Positions 1 to 8,469 of a stretch of DNA of 64,000 nucleotides are shown here, piece after piece. Source of the DNA: Polaribacter glomeratus (GTDB taxonomy: Bacteria; Bacteroidota; Bacteroidia; Flavobacteriales; Flavobacteriaceae); assembly GCF_002954665.1 (NCBI RefSeq), contig NZ_MSCM01000002.1, forward strand, positions 1,119,718 to 1,183,717. Direction: 5' to 3'. The notes below the pieces were generated by a model. That model saw nothing but the letters and a program-made list of their open reading frames with translations, had not been told where the DNA came from and ran no database searches. A program made the position numbers and the translations under genes. How positions within the stretch are numbered: position 1 is the first letter of the stretch; every line of letters starts with the position of its first letter.

Positions 1-187
1 ACATATTGGTCCGATTGCAAAATTAGATAAAATTCAGTTTTCGGAAGGACTGCCAAAAACGAGATCAGGAAAAATTATGCGTCGTATTTTACGTAAAATT
101 GCGTGCAATGAAATGGATAATTTAGGAGATACAAGCACCCTTTTAAATCCGGAAGTAGTACAAAGCATTATTGAGAATCGTTTGTAA
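1..187 (+). CDS. acs: Acetyl-CoA synthetase, C-terminal fragment
   Basis: This is the last 61 codons of a gene that begins before the window; the reading frame starts at base 2 and stops with TAA at 185-187. The peptide contains [19 protein letters not shown], the C-terminal signature of AMP-forming acetyl-CoA synthetase. Its lysine (in SGK) is the catalytic residue that is acetylated in this family. The enzyme makes acetyl-CoA from acetate, CoA and ATP in the cytoplasm. Only the C-terminal subdomain is visible, so a close relative such as propionyl-CoA synthetase cannot be fully excluded. Confidence 0.88.
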   Translation, partial: HIGPIAKLDKIQFSEGLPKTRSGKIMRRILRKIACNEMDNLGDTSTLLNPEVVQSIIENRL

Positions 188-886
188 GCCAAAAAATAAT
201 TTCTTGTTAAAATATTAATATTTTCAGATACTAGAATTTTATACCATCCTAAAAATAGTTTTACAAAATAATTTTGAAATAATTTTTTCGGGTTTTTTTA
301 AATATTTTTATCTAAATGAGCTGAGTTCGTTATCTAATATTTATTTTGATATTTTATTTGTTTCTAAGAAAACTACTATTTATTAAGTCTTTACATAATA
401 AAGCTATTTCAATAGCAAATTAGTTCTTATTTATACTCAGTAAAACATCATAATTTTGTGAATTAAAATCTGTTCTAGTAGGTGTCTTATTAAGTTTTTT
501 TAACTTAACAATAGCACAAAATATAAAACTCTTGTGTATCTACATTATGTTGGTTGTTCCTTTTTTTTTGCGATTTTCCGTCATAAAAATCACTTATTAA
601 ATAACCTAGCAATCTTTCTCTTTAATAATCTTTATTTAGTAACATTTATCTTTTGATTTACTCTTAAAAGCTATTAAATTAAAAGGTTCACTTAGACAAT
701 TTCTGATACTATTACCAAATAACTGCTTTAAAGTTGTATACCTTAAAACCTTTAGATTTTTCTTAACAAAAAAACATCTTTTTTTATCCATCTTTGTAAA
801 TATTCAAATCTATTTAGGTTTGATGTGGTCATGCATGATTAATTGATTATTTTTATAAATAATTATGAATGATTTAAACTCTTAAG
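188..886. other. 700-bp AT-rich region without a gene
   Basis: No open frame of useful length, tRNA or rRNA was seen on either strand. The stretch is very AT-rich. It holds a perfect 7-bp inverted repeat, TTAAGTT/AACTTAA, at 490-508 around a five-T loop, and a good promoter near the right end (793-822). No clear terminator for the upstream acs gene was recognised. It could hide a small RNA, but nothing seen here demands one. Confidence 0.5.
793..822 (+). promoter_or_regulatory. Bacteroidota-type promoter upstream of the MBL hydrolase
   Basis: TTTG at 793-796 (-33 element) and TAGGTTTG at 815-822 (-7 element, consensus TAnnTTTG) are separated by 18 bp, the preferred spacing for the Bacteroidota primary sigma factor. 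Transcription would start near 828, giving a leader of about 60 nt before the ATG at 887. Confidence 0.6.
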
Positions 887-1729
887 ATGAAGATATACCC
901 AATAGAAACTGGCAATTTTAAATTAGATGGAGGCGCTATGTTTGGTGTTGTGCCAAAGTCAATTTGGCAAAAAACAAATCCTGCAGATTCGAATAATTTG
1001 ATAGAAATGACGATGCGCTGCTTGCTTATTGAGGATGGTAATCGGTTAATTTTAGTAGATACAGGTTTGGGCGAAAAGCAATCTGATAAATTCTTTAGTT
1101 TTTATTATTTGTTTGGTGGTTTTTCTTTGGATGTTTCACTTATCAAACTTGGTTTTCATAGAGATGATATTACAGATGTTTTTTTAACACATTTGCATTT
1201 TGATCATTGCGGAGGGGTTATCCAAAGAGATAAAAATGATATGCTTATTCCTGCATTTAAAAATGCAAAAGTTTGGTCTAATGATAACCATTGGAAATGG
1301 GCAACAGAACCAAATCCTAGAGAAAAAGCATCCTTTTTAAAAGAAAATATAAATCCTATAAAAGAAAACGGACAGTTAAACTTTATCCATAGAAACGCTA
1401 AAGATCAAGTTGGTTTTGATGTTTTGTTTATGGATGGGCACACCGAAAAACAAATGTTGCCAAAAATAGAATATCAAGATAAAACTTTGGTTTTTATGGC
1501 AGACTTGTTACCAACAATAGGTCATATTCCGTTGCCTTATGTTATGGGATACGATACAAGGCCTTTGCTTACAATCAACGAAAAAGCAGCTTTTTTAAAA
1601 GAAGCTGCAGACAACAATTATTACCTGTTTTTAGAGCATGATGCGCATAACGAAATTTGCACGGTAAAACATACAGAAAAAGGAGTACGATTAAACGAAA
1701 CACATAAATTTACTGATATATTTAATTAA
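887..1729 (+). CDS. MBL-fold metallo-hydrolase
   Basis: A 280-residue cytoplasmic protein with no signal peptide. The zinc-binding signature THLHFDHCGG lies at residues 101-110, so H102, H104, D106 and H107 are metal ligands. Further likely ligands are the histidine in MDGHT (around residue 185), the aspartate in VFMADLLP and a late histidine in LEHDAH. This is the layout of the metallo-beta-lactamase superfamily branch that includes lactonases and quinoprotein-linked hydrolases. The substrate cannot be deduced. The gene lies only 5 bp before an S8 protease gene and is probably co-transcribed with it from the promoter at 793-822. Confidence 0.85.
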   Translation: MKIYPIETGNFKLDGGAMFGVVPKSIWQKTNPADSNNLIEMTMRCLLIEDGNRLILVDTGLGEKQSDKFFSFYYLFGGFSLDVSLIKLGFHRDDITDVFLTHLHFDHCGGVIQRDKNDMLIPAFKNAKVWSNDNHWKWATEPNPREKASFLKENINPIKENGQLNFIHRNAKDQVGFDVLFMDGHTEKQMLPKIEYQDKTLVFMADLLPTIGHIPLPYVMGYDTRPLLTINEKAAFLKEAADNNYYLFLEHDAHNEICTVKHTEKGVRLNETHKFTDIFN

Positions 1730-1734
1730 TTAAA

Positions 1735-3372
1735 ATGAAAAATACGAAACAATTTTTATATACTGCGTTGGCAGTTTTAGTATTTACAGGTTGTAAATCT
1801 ATTGCAAATATTTCTGTTCCAACAGGATCTACAATCGCTATTTCTGCAGCCGCAAAACAAATGCCTTTAACAGATGATGAAAGTCAAAATTGGCAGCATT
1901 TAGATTTGTTAAAAGACTCGATTCCGGGCATGAGTGTAGAGAAAGCATACGTTTTTTTAACAGGAAAAAAAGGACAACAAATTATTGTTGGTGTTATTGA
2001 TTCTGGAACAGATTTAACACACGAGGATTTAAGCGATAATGCTTGGATTAATCCAAAAGAAATTGCGGGAAACGGAATTGATGATGATAAAAATGGTTTT
2101 ATTGACGACATCAACGGATGGAATTTTTTGGGATCAATCTATAAAGAAAATTCTGAGTTGAGTCGTATTATTGCAAATCCGTCAATCGTAGATGCAGCAA
2201 CAGCAGAAAGAGCAAAAGCTGCTTTTGATATCAAGGTTAAGGAAGCAGAAATGAATAAAGAAAGATATGGCCAGATGTTAGCTGCGGTTTCAAACGCAGA
2301 TAAAACCATAAAAACACATTTAAATAAAAACGAATATACTAAAGAGGATGTTTTAGCAATTACATCAACAGAAGAGACCATTGCGCAAAGTGTTGCAGTT
2401 GCTGGCCAGATGTATAGTTTTGGATTAAGTTCTTTGCAACAAGCTATTGATGAACTTACAGGTCTTGTAGAAACTGCAGATGGTGTGTTAAGTGCTACTG
2501 CAGCCCAAAATAATTACAGAATTGCTTTAGGTGATGATGAAAACACCATGCAAATTACTATATATGGTGATAATAAAGTAGGTAATTCAATAAAAAAGGA
2601 AGCACATGGATCTCATGTTTCTGGAATTATTGGAGCTGTTAGAAACAATGAAAAAGGTATGAACGGCGTTGCAAATAATGTAAAAATTATGGCAGTAAGA
2701 GCGGTTCCAGACGGCGATGAATATGATAAAGATGTTGCTTTAGCAATTCGTTATGCAGTTGATAATGGCGCAAAAGTTTTAAACACTAGTTTTGGTAAAG
2801 GATATTCGCCTAAGAAAGAATGGGTTTGGGATGCTATAAAATATGCAGCTTCTAAAGATGTTTTAATTGTAAACGCAGCAGGAAATGATGGTGAAAATAT
2901 TGACGAAGAACTAACGTACCCAAATGATTCTAAAGATTTAAAAACTGAAATTTCAGATAATGTGATCACAATTGGTGCAATGAGCGAATATTACAACGAA
3001 AATTTACCAGCTAATTTTTCTAATTACGGTAAAATAAATGTGGATGTTTTTGCACCAGGAGTTCAAATTTATTCTACAACTCCAGAAAATGAGTATCAGA
3101 AGTTTAGCGGAACTTCAATGGCAGCTCCTTCAACTGCTGGTGTTGCAGCATTAGTGCGTTCTTATTATCCAAAATTAACAGCAAGTCAAGTAAAACATAT
3201 ATTAATGAATTCTGGAACATTAATTACTTTTGATGTTATTAAGCCAGGTTCACAAAGTAGAGAAAACCCTACTGGAGATTTAGTTCCTTTTACAGAGTTA
3301 TCAGTTTCTGGTAGAGTTGTAAATGCATACAATGCCTTATTAATGGCAGACAAAATGGTAAATGGTAAGTAA
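1735..3372 (+). CDS. S8 subtilisin-like serine protease, lipoprotein
   Basis: A 545-residue subtilase. The N-terminus has a hydrophobic stretch ending in the lipobox FTGC (C20), so it should be a lipid-anchored envelope protein. The catalytic triad is Asp89 (GVIDSGTDL), His291 (HGSHVSG) and Ser461 (SGTSMAAPS); the oxyanion Asn is near 384 (AAGNDG). About 200 residues separate Asp and His, far more than in secreted subtilisins, and the insert at about 130-260 is partly helical and charged. Similar long-insert S8 proteins are common in flavobacteria. It sits between the MBL hydrolase and an M1 peptidase, suggesting a peptide-processing unit. No prodomain or C-terminal sorting domain was recognised. 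Confidence 0.92.
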   Translation: MKNTKQFLYTALAVLVFTGCKSIANISVPTGSTIAISAAAKQMPLTDDESQNWQHLDLLKDSIPGMSVEKAYVFLTGKKGQQIIVGVIDSGTDLTHEDLSDNAWINPKEIAGNGIDDDKNGFIDDINGWNFLGSIYKENSELSRIIANPSIVDAATAERAKAAFDIKVKEAEMNKERYGQMLAAVSNADKTIKTHLNKNEYTKEDVLAITSTEETIAQSVAVAGQMYSFGLSSLQQAIDELTGLVETADGVLSATAAQNNYRIALGDDENTMQITIYGDNKVGNSIKKEAHGSHVSGIIGAVRNNEKGMNGVANNVKIMAVRAVPDGDEYDKDVALAIRYAVDNGAKVLNTSFGKGYSPKKEWVWDAIKYAASKDVLIVNAAGNDGENIDEELTYPNDSKDLKTEISDNVITIGAMSEYYNENLPANFSNYGKINVDVFAPGVQIYSTTPENEYQKFSGTSMAAPSTAGVAALVRSYYPKLTASQVKHILMNSGTLITFDVIKPGSQSRENPTGDLVPFTELSVSGRVVNAYNALLMADKMVNGK

Positions 3373-3394
3373 TCAACTAAAAAAACAATCTTAT

Positions 3395-5236
3395 ATGAAA
3401 TTTTTTTTATCAATAATTTTTTCTTTTGTGGTATTTGTTTCTTGTAGCGAGACCAAAAAAGTAACCTACATGCAAAATGATTCAACAGTAATACCTACGT
3501 ATTGGCAACAGCATGTAGATTACACGATGGATATTGACATGGATGTAAATAAGTATCAATACAAAGGAAAACAAAAGTTAGTCTACACAAATAATTCACC
3601 AGATGAATTAACTAAAGTTTTTTATCATTTGTATTTTAATGCCTTTCAGCCAGGTTCTCAAATGGACGTTCGCTCTTTAAATATTGCAGACCCAGATGGC
3701 AGAGTTAAAGATAGAATTAGCAAATTAAAGCCAAATGAAATTGGATATATAAAAGTTAATACATTACAACAAAACGGTACAGCAGTTACTTTTGAAACTG
3801 TAGGTACCATTTTAGAAGTTACTTTAAATAAACCAATAAAATCTGGCGAAAGGGTAACTTTTAACATGGATTTTGATGCACAAGTTCCTGTTCAAATTCG
3901 TAGATCTGGTAGAAACAGCAGCGAAGGCATAGCACTTTCTATGGCGCAATGGTATCCTAAAATGGCAGAATATGATTTTCAAGGATGGCAAACGCCACCT
4001 TACATTGCAAGAGAATTTCAAGGAGTTTGGGGTAATTTTGATGTAACACTTCATATTGATAAAAGTTTCGTGGTTGGTGGAACAGGATATTTACAAAATC
4101 CGCAAGAAATTGGTCAAGGTTATGAAGATAAAAGCAAAGAATTAAAATTGCCAAAAGGCGATAAATTAACGTGGCATTTTAAAGCACCTAGAGTTCACGA
4201 TTTTATGTGGGCAGCAGACCCAGCTTATATTCATGACATTTTTAAAATGGATAACGGTATTGATTTACACTTCTATTACAAGAAAACGTTAGATGAAAAA
4301 TATTTAGAATACTGGAAAGAGTTGCAGCCAAAAACTGCTGAATTAATGAAATATTACAGCGAACATGTTGGGCAATATCCATACAAGCAATATTCGGTAA
4401 TGCAAGGTGGCGATGGTGGTATGGAGTATGCAATGTCTACTTTAATTACAGGTCAAAGAAGTTATGGTAGTTTATTTGGCGTAACGGCTCATGAAATGGC
4501 GCACACATGGTTTCAGTTTTTATTGGCATCCAACGAAAGTTTACATCCTTGGATGGATGAAGGTTTTACTTCTTACATTTCAAACAAAGCAGCAAATGAA
4601 ATTTTAAAAGAAGGTAAAGAAAACCCACACGAAGGGTCTTACAGAGGCTATAAAAATATTGTTGCAAAAGGCTATGAAGAGTCATTAGCTACTCATGCAG
4701 ACAGATATGATACAAATTGGGCATATAGCACAGCGAGTTATTCTAAAGGAAACATTTTCTTATCGCAACTAGAATATGTTATTGGTAAAGAAAATGTTGC
4801 CAAAGGAATCAAAAAGTATTTTATTGATTTTAGTTTTAAACATCCAACGCCAAATGATATAAAACGGAGTATGGAAAAGGTTTCTGGTATTGATTTAGGT
4901 TGGTATTTAAACGAATGGACACAAACTACACATACCATAGATTATGGAATTAAATCGGTTGAAGGAAGTGAAATTACACTAGAAAGAATTGGGCAAATGC
5001 CAATGCCAATTGATGTAGAAGTTACCTACACAGATGATACAAAACAAAGTTATAACATTCCTTTAGAAATGATGAGAGGTAGCAAACCAACAACGGCTAC
5101 GCTTCTTAAAGATTGGGGTTGGGCATATCCAACATATTCATTTAAAGCTGCAAAAACAGTTAAATCGGTAGCTATTGATACTTCTAAATTAATGGCAGAT
5201 GTAAACGATGGTAACAATATTTTTGAAGTGAAATAA
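3395..5236 (+). CDS. M1 family metallopeptidase, lipoprotein
   Basis: A zinc aminopeptidase-type protein of 613 residues. The zinc site is H366-E367-x3-H370 (HEMAH) with the third ligand E389 (MDEGFTSY), and the substrate loop reads GGMEYAMST in place of the common GAMEN. The ATG at 3395 was chosen because it starts a good lipoprotein signal (MKFFLSII...FVSC); an in-frame ATG at 3362 would overlap the S8 gene by 11 bp and add 11 polar residues before that signal. It probably trims peptides at the cell surface or in the periplasm, in one operon with the S8 protease. A strong hairpin terminator follows. Confidence 0.9.
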   Translation: MKFFLSIIFSFVVFVSCSETKKVTYMQNDSTVIPTYWQQHVDYTMDIDMDVNKYQYKGKQKLVYTNNSPDELTKVFYHLYFNAFQPGSQMDVRSLNIADPDGRVKDRISKLKPNEIGYIKVNTLQQNGTAVTFETVGTILEVTLNKPIKSGERVTFNMDFDAQVPVQIRRSGRNSSEGIALSMAQWYPKMAEYDFQGWQTPPYIAREFQGVWGNFDVTLHIDKSFVVGGTGYLQNPQEIGQGYEDKSKELKLPKGDKLTWHFKAPRVHDFMWAADPAYIHDIFKMDNGIDLHFYYKKTLDEKYLEYWKELQPKTAELMKYYSEHVGQYPYKQYSVMQGGDGGMEYAMSTLITGQRSYGSLFGVTAHEMAHTWFQFLLASNESLHPWMDEGFTSYISNKAANEILKEGKENPHEGSYRGYKNIVAKGYEESLATHADRYDTNWAYSTASYSKGNIFLSQLEYVIGKENVAKGIKKYFIDFSFKHPTPNDIKRSMEKVSGIDLGWYLNEWTQTTHTIDYGIKSVEGSEITLERIGQMPMPIDVEVTYTDDTKQSYNIPLEMMRGSKPTTATLLKDWGWAYPTYSFKAAKTVKSVAIDTSKLMADVNDGNNIFEVK

Positions 5237-5258
5237 AAACAAATTTTAAATAATATTC

Positions 5259-5293
5259 AGCCTTTCAAATTTTAAATTTGAAAGGCTTTTTTT
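5259..5293. terminator. Bidirectional rho-independent terminator
   Basis: A 14-bp stem, AGCCTTTCAAATTT paired with AAATTTGAAAGGCT around a single T, is followed by a run of T on the plus strand and preceded by A-rich sequence. It separates the converging M1 peptidase (ends 5236) and LysE gene (minus, ends 5292). Confidence 0.85.
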
Positions 5294-5960
5294 ATTGAAT
5301 AAATTCATTAATTCTTTCATTTGGGATAAATCCTTTTAAGATTAAAAACACACCACAAACCATTAAAATTACTCCCATAATTCTTTTTACTCTGAAGGTT
5401 AAGTTTGGTGTCATTTTATCTTTTAGTTGTTTTGCCAAGAATATTTTACCTAAATCAGTAACAAAATAGGCTAAAATAATTACTGCAAAATAACTAAAGA
5501 TGGCTTGTTGATCCATATGTAAAGCAGGCCCAACGAGTAAAACGGTTCCTAGCCAAAAAGCCAAAACTCCAATATTTATAAAGTTTAAAAAGTATCCTTT
5601 TAAAAATAATTTTAAGTAGTTATTTTTAACACTAGGAACTACAATGTCTTTTGTGGTGGCTAAACTTTCTTTTTTACTCTGTTTATCTAGATACGTAATA
5701 ACTCCGTAAATAATCATCACCAAACCACCAATAAAAAATAATCTTGGATCGTCTTTAATTTTCTCTAACAAAGATCTGCTTCCATAATAGGCAATTAAGA
5801 TAAAAGAGATGTCACCTAAAATTACACCTAAATCGAACGTAATGGCAGCTTTAGCGCCTTTTAAAATACTAGTTTGTATGAGCATAAAAAAAACTGGGCC
5901 AATCATAAAAGCCATGAAAAACCCAATAAGAATAGCATTTTTAAAATCGTAAATATCCAT
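5292..5960 (-). CDS. LysE family translocator
   Basis: A 222-residue integral membrane protein with about six hydrophobic segments. The start, MDIYDFKNAILIGFFMAFMIGPVFF, has the Gly-Pro-rich first helix typical of LysE/RhtB exporters (residues 7-27), with a polar loop near 100 between the two halves. Members export amino acids and related small molecules; the substrate cannot be told from sequence. It stands alone on the minus strand, with a hairpin upstream separating it from the reductase gene. Its stop lies beside the shared terminator at 5259-5293. Confidence 0.85.
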   Translation of the reverse strand: MDIYDFKNAILIGFFMAFMIGPVFFMLIQTSILKGAKAAITFDLGVILGDISFILIAYYGSRSLLEKIKDDPRLFFIGGLVMIIYGVITYLDKQSKKESLATTKDIVVPSVKNNYLKLFLKGYFLNFINIGVLAFWLGTVLLVGPALHMDQQAIFSYFAVIILAYFVTDLGKIFLAKQLKDKMTPNLTFRVKRIMGVILMVCGVFLILKGFIPNERINEFIQ

Positions 5961-5990
5961 TGCCTAAAAATACTATTTTTTAATTGAAGG

Positions 5991-6023
5991 ATAAAAAGAA
6001 AGGATGGAAAAACCATCCTTTTT
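5991..6023 (-). terminator. Probable terminator of the asd-reductase operon
   Basis: The stem AAAGGATGG/CCATCCTTT (5999-6007 and 6013-6021) with a five-base loop is followed on the minus strand by CTTTTTATCC. It lies 70 bp beyond the reductase stop. A second inverted repeat, AAACCTTA/TAAGGTTT, is at 6051-6073. The T-run is imperfect. Confidence 0.55.
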
Positions 6024-6093
6024 AACAAATTCTATTTTATAAACGCTATTAAACCTTAGTTTAAATAAGGTTTAATTAAATAATTATAAGTTT

Positions 6094-7140
6094 TTAAACA
6101 TCATCAAAATCAATTGTTATTTTTGATGTTGTTGGGTACGCCTGGCAGGTTAGAATTAATCCTTCTTCAACTTCACTATCCGTTAAAATAGAATTTTTAA
6201 CCATTACTGCTTTTCCTTCTGTAACTTTAGCCAAACAAGAACTACAAACACCACCTTGACAAGAGTAAGGCGCATCTAAATCATTACGCAAACTTGCCGC
6301 TAAAATGTTGTCTGTTTGTTGCATTGTAAAAGTAGTTTCTTCATCATCTAAAAGAACTTTAATTTCTGTGGTTCCTTCTTTAATTGCAGATGCAGCACCT
6401 TCATCTACAGAAACTGTAAACAATTCGAAATGAATGTTTTCCTTAGCAATTTTGTTGTTTTTTAATGCTTTAGAAACTTCTTGAATCATTTTTTCTGGGC
6501 CGCATAAAAATGCAGCATCAAAAGTAGTTTCTTTGTACATGTTTTTTACAAAATAGTTGGTCACGTTTCCGTCAATTCTGCCTCTTAAATCATTTTTCAC
6601 ATCCTCTCTACTAAAGATATAATGCAATTTAAATCTGCCAGAAAAAGATTCTTTTAGCGCGTTTAATTGCGTGTAAAAAATAGTATCGGCAACAGTTTTG
6701 TTACCATAAACCAACGTAAAGTTTGATGTTGGTTCACTTTCTAAAACGGCTGTTACCATCGATAAAATTGGCGTAATTCCAGAGCCAGCAGCAAAAGCGA
6801 TATAGTTTTTGTTAGCTTCTGGATTTAATAAAAATCGTCCTTCGGGAATCGAAATTTCAATTTCATCACCAACTTTAAAATGAGAAGTTGCGTAGACAGA
6901 AAACACTCCTTTTTCAACTGCTTTTATAGCGACTCTAATTTCACCACTTTTTGGAGTTGAACAAATAGAATATGCGCGTCTAATTTCTTCGCCTCTAATT
7001 TCTTGTTGTATTGTTATATATTGCCCCGCAGTAAAATTAAATTCTGATTTTAAATGTGGAGGTATGTTAAACAAAACAGAAACCGCACCTGCGGTTTCTT
7101 GTTTTACTTCTTGTATGCTTACTTTGTAAAATGTTGCCAT
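6094..7140 (-). CDS. PaaE-like ferredoxin-NAD(P)H reductase (FAD, NAD and 2Fe-2S domains)
   Basis: A 348-residue three-domain flavoprotein. The FAD-binding motif RRAYSICS is at residues 54-61, the nicotinamide domain starts near 115 (FAAGSGITPILS), and a plant-type ferredoxin domain ends the protein with C294-x4-C299-x2-C302-x29-C332. This order matches PaaE of the phenylacetyl-CoA epoxygenase and related electron-supply subunits. No paaABCD genes are nearby, so here it may feed another oxygenase or desaturase. It lies 11 bp downstream of asd on the same strand and is probably co-transcribed, though the two functions have no obvious link. Confidence 0.87.
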   Translation of the reverse strand: MATFYKVSIQEVKQETAGAVSVLFNIPPHLKSEFNFTAGQYITIQQEIRGEEIRRAYSICSTPKSGEIRVAIKAVEKGVFSVYATSHFKVGDEIEISIPEGRFLLNPEANKNYIAFAAGSGITPILSMVTAVLESEPTSNFTLVYGNKTVADTIFYTQLNALKESFSGRFKLHYIFSREDVKNDLRGRIDGNVTNYFVKNMYKETTFDAAFLCGPEKMIQEVSKALKNNKIAKENIHFELFTVSVDEGAASAIKEGTTEIKVLLDDEETTFTMQQTDNILAASLRNDLDAPYSCQGGVCSSCLAKVTEGKAVMVKNSILTDSEVEEGLILTCQAYPTTSKITIDFDDV

Positions 7141-7151
7141 TAAAAAATGTT

Positions 7152-8141
7152 TTACACCAAATTATTTTCTATTAAATATTCGGCTATTTGAACTGTGTTG
7201 GTTGCTGCTCCTTTACGAAGGTTATCAGCAACAATCCACAAATTTAAGGTATTTTCTTGAGATTCGTCCCTTCTAATTCTACCAACAAAAACTTCGTCCT
7301 TATCATGCGCATTTATTGGCATCGGATAAATATTGTTTGCCAAATCATCTTGCACAATAATTCCCGGAGTTTCGCTTAAAATTTTACGAACTTCTGTAAT
7401 GTCAAAATCATTTAAAAACTGAACATTTACAGCTTCAGAATGTCCGCCAGCAGTAGGGATTCTAACCGCAGTTGCAGTAACTGAAAAAGAATCGTCACGT
7501 AAAATCTTCTTTGGTTCTTTTACCAATTTCATTTCCTCTTTTGTGTATCCGTTTTCTAAAAAAACATCACAATGCGGAATTGCATTTCGTCCTATTTTAT
7601 AATGATATGCCATTTCGCCATCAATACCAGCCTCTTCATTCTCTAATTGTTGAACCGCTTTTACACCCGTTCCAGAAACAGATTGGTAGGTAGAAATTAC
7701 CACACGTTTCATTTTATATTTAGCATGTAACGGCGCTAAAGCCATTACTAACTGAATTGTAGAACAATTAGGATTTGCAATAATTTTGTCATCCGCAGTT
7801 AACACATCACCATTAATTTCTGGAACAACCAGTTTTTTAGTAGGATCCATTCTCCAAGCCGATGAATTATCAATAACCGTTGTACCAACTTCCGCAAATT
7901 TAGGTGCCCATTCTAAAGAGGTATCACCACCCGCAGAAAATAAAGCAATATCTGGCTTCATTTTTACAGCGTCTTCTAAAGTTACAATGGTATAGTCTTT
8001 ACCTTTATAAGATAATTTTTTACCAGCAGATCTTTCAGATGCAACAGGTATTAATTCTGTTATCGGTAAATTACGTTCTTCTAATACTTTTAACATTACT
8101 GTGCCTACCATTCCGGTTGCACCAACTACAGCTATTTTCAT
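7152..8141 (-). CDS. asd: Aspartate-semialdehyde dehydrogenase
   Basis: A full-length 329-residue enzyme reducing aspartyl phosphate to aspartate semialdehyde with NADPH, the branch point to lysine/diaminopimelate, threonine and methionine. The Rossmann motif GATGMVG is at residues 7-13, the catalytic cysteine is C126 in NPNCSTIQ, and the catalytic histidine is in TAGGHSEAV near 234. It is the first gene of a minus-strand pair with the reductase. A weak -7 element (CATCTTTG on the minus strand) lies at about 8161-8168, some 20 bp upstream of the start. Confidence 0.96.
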   Translation of the reverse strand: MKIAVVGATGMVGTVMLKVLEERNLPITELIPVASERSAGKKLSYKGKDYTIVTLEDAVKMKPDIALFSAGGDTSLEWAPKFAEVGTTVIDNSSAWRMDPTKKLVVPEINGDVLTADDKIIANPNCSTIQLVMALAPLHAKYKMKRVVISTYQSVSGTGVKAVQQLENEEAGIDGEMAYHYKIGRNAIPHCDVFLENGYTKEEMKLVKEPKKILRDDSFSVTATAVRIPTAGGHSEAVNVQFLNDFDITEVRKILSETPGIIVQDDLANNIYPMPINAHDKDEVFVGRIRRDESQENTLNLWIVADNLRKGAATNTVQIAEYLIENNLV

Positions 8142-8270
8142 TATAAATGTATTTAAAGTGCAAAGATGCTAAAAAAAGAACCGAAATAAATTACTTAAGA
8201 TGTTATAAATAAGTCAAAGTTTAAAATTTCAGCAATTTTTTTTTTGATGTTTAGAATTAAACTTTTTTGA

Positions 8271-8350
8271 AGCTATTTCCTGCTTTCCGCACTCGCTTTT
8301 TTTGCTGAAAAAGCAAAAAAGAGCTCAAACAAATGCTCCAATCAGGGCTA
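8271..8350. repeat. Intergenic hairpin element, copy A
   Basis: An 80-bp GC-richer segment in AT-rich spacer. It has the order TTTCCG, a T-run ending in TTGCT, a short loop, AGCAAAAAA, then an ATCAGGGCTA edge. The central stem TTTTTTGCT/AGCAAAAAA is obvious. The same architecture appears in opposite orientation at 50808-50892 (TATCCG, T-run plus GCC, loop, GGC plus A-run, CTTCTATC). Such cassettes recur between genes in many flavobacterial genomes, as far as I recall; their role is unknown to me. The rest of the 8142-8469 gap holds only promoter-like elements. Confidence 0.5.
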
Positions 8351-8422
8351 GACTTGTTTGCTAGCTTTTCGTCTTTGCTAGTAATTATCAGAAAAATCTA
8401 TTAAATCTGTGTCAAAAAAAAC

Positions 8423-8430
8423 TAACTTTG
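8423..8430 (+). promoter_or_regulatory. Candidate -7 element upstream of trhO
   Basis: TAACTTTG matches TAnnTTTG and lies 39 bp before the trhO ATG. No TTG lies at the ideal -33 distance, so the call is tentative. Confidence 0.4.
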
Positions 8431-8469
8431 TAATCAATAAATCAAATCGTTAAACCTAAAAAGTATAGC

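Noticed and set aside
6094-7140. Reductase as part of a phenylacetate degradation cluster
   Set aside because: No paaA-D, paaG or paaZ genes lie in the window; the neighbour is asd.
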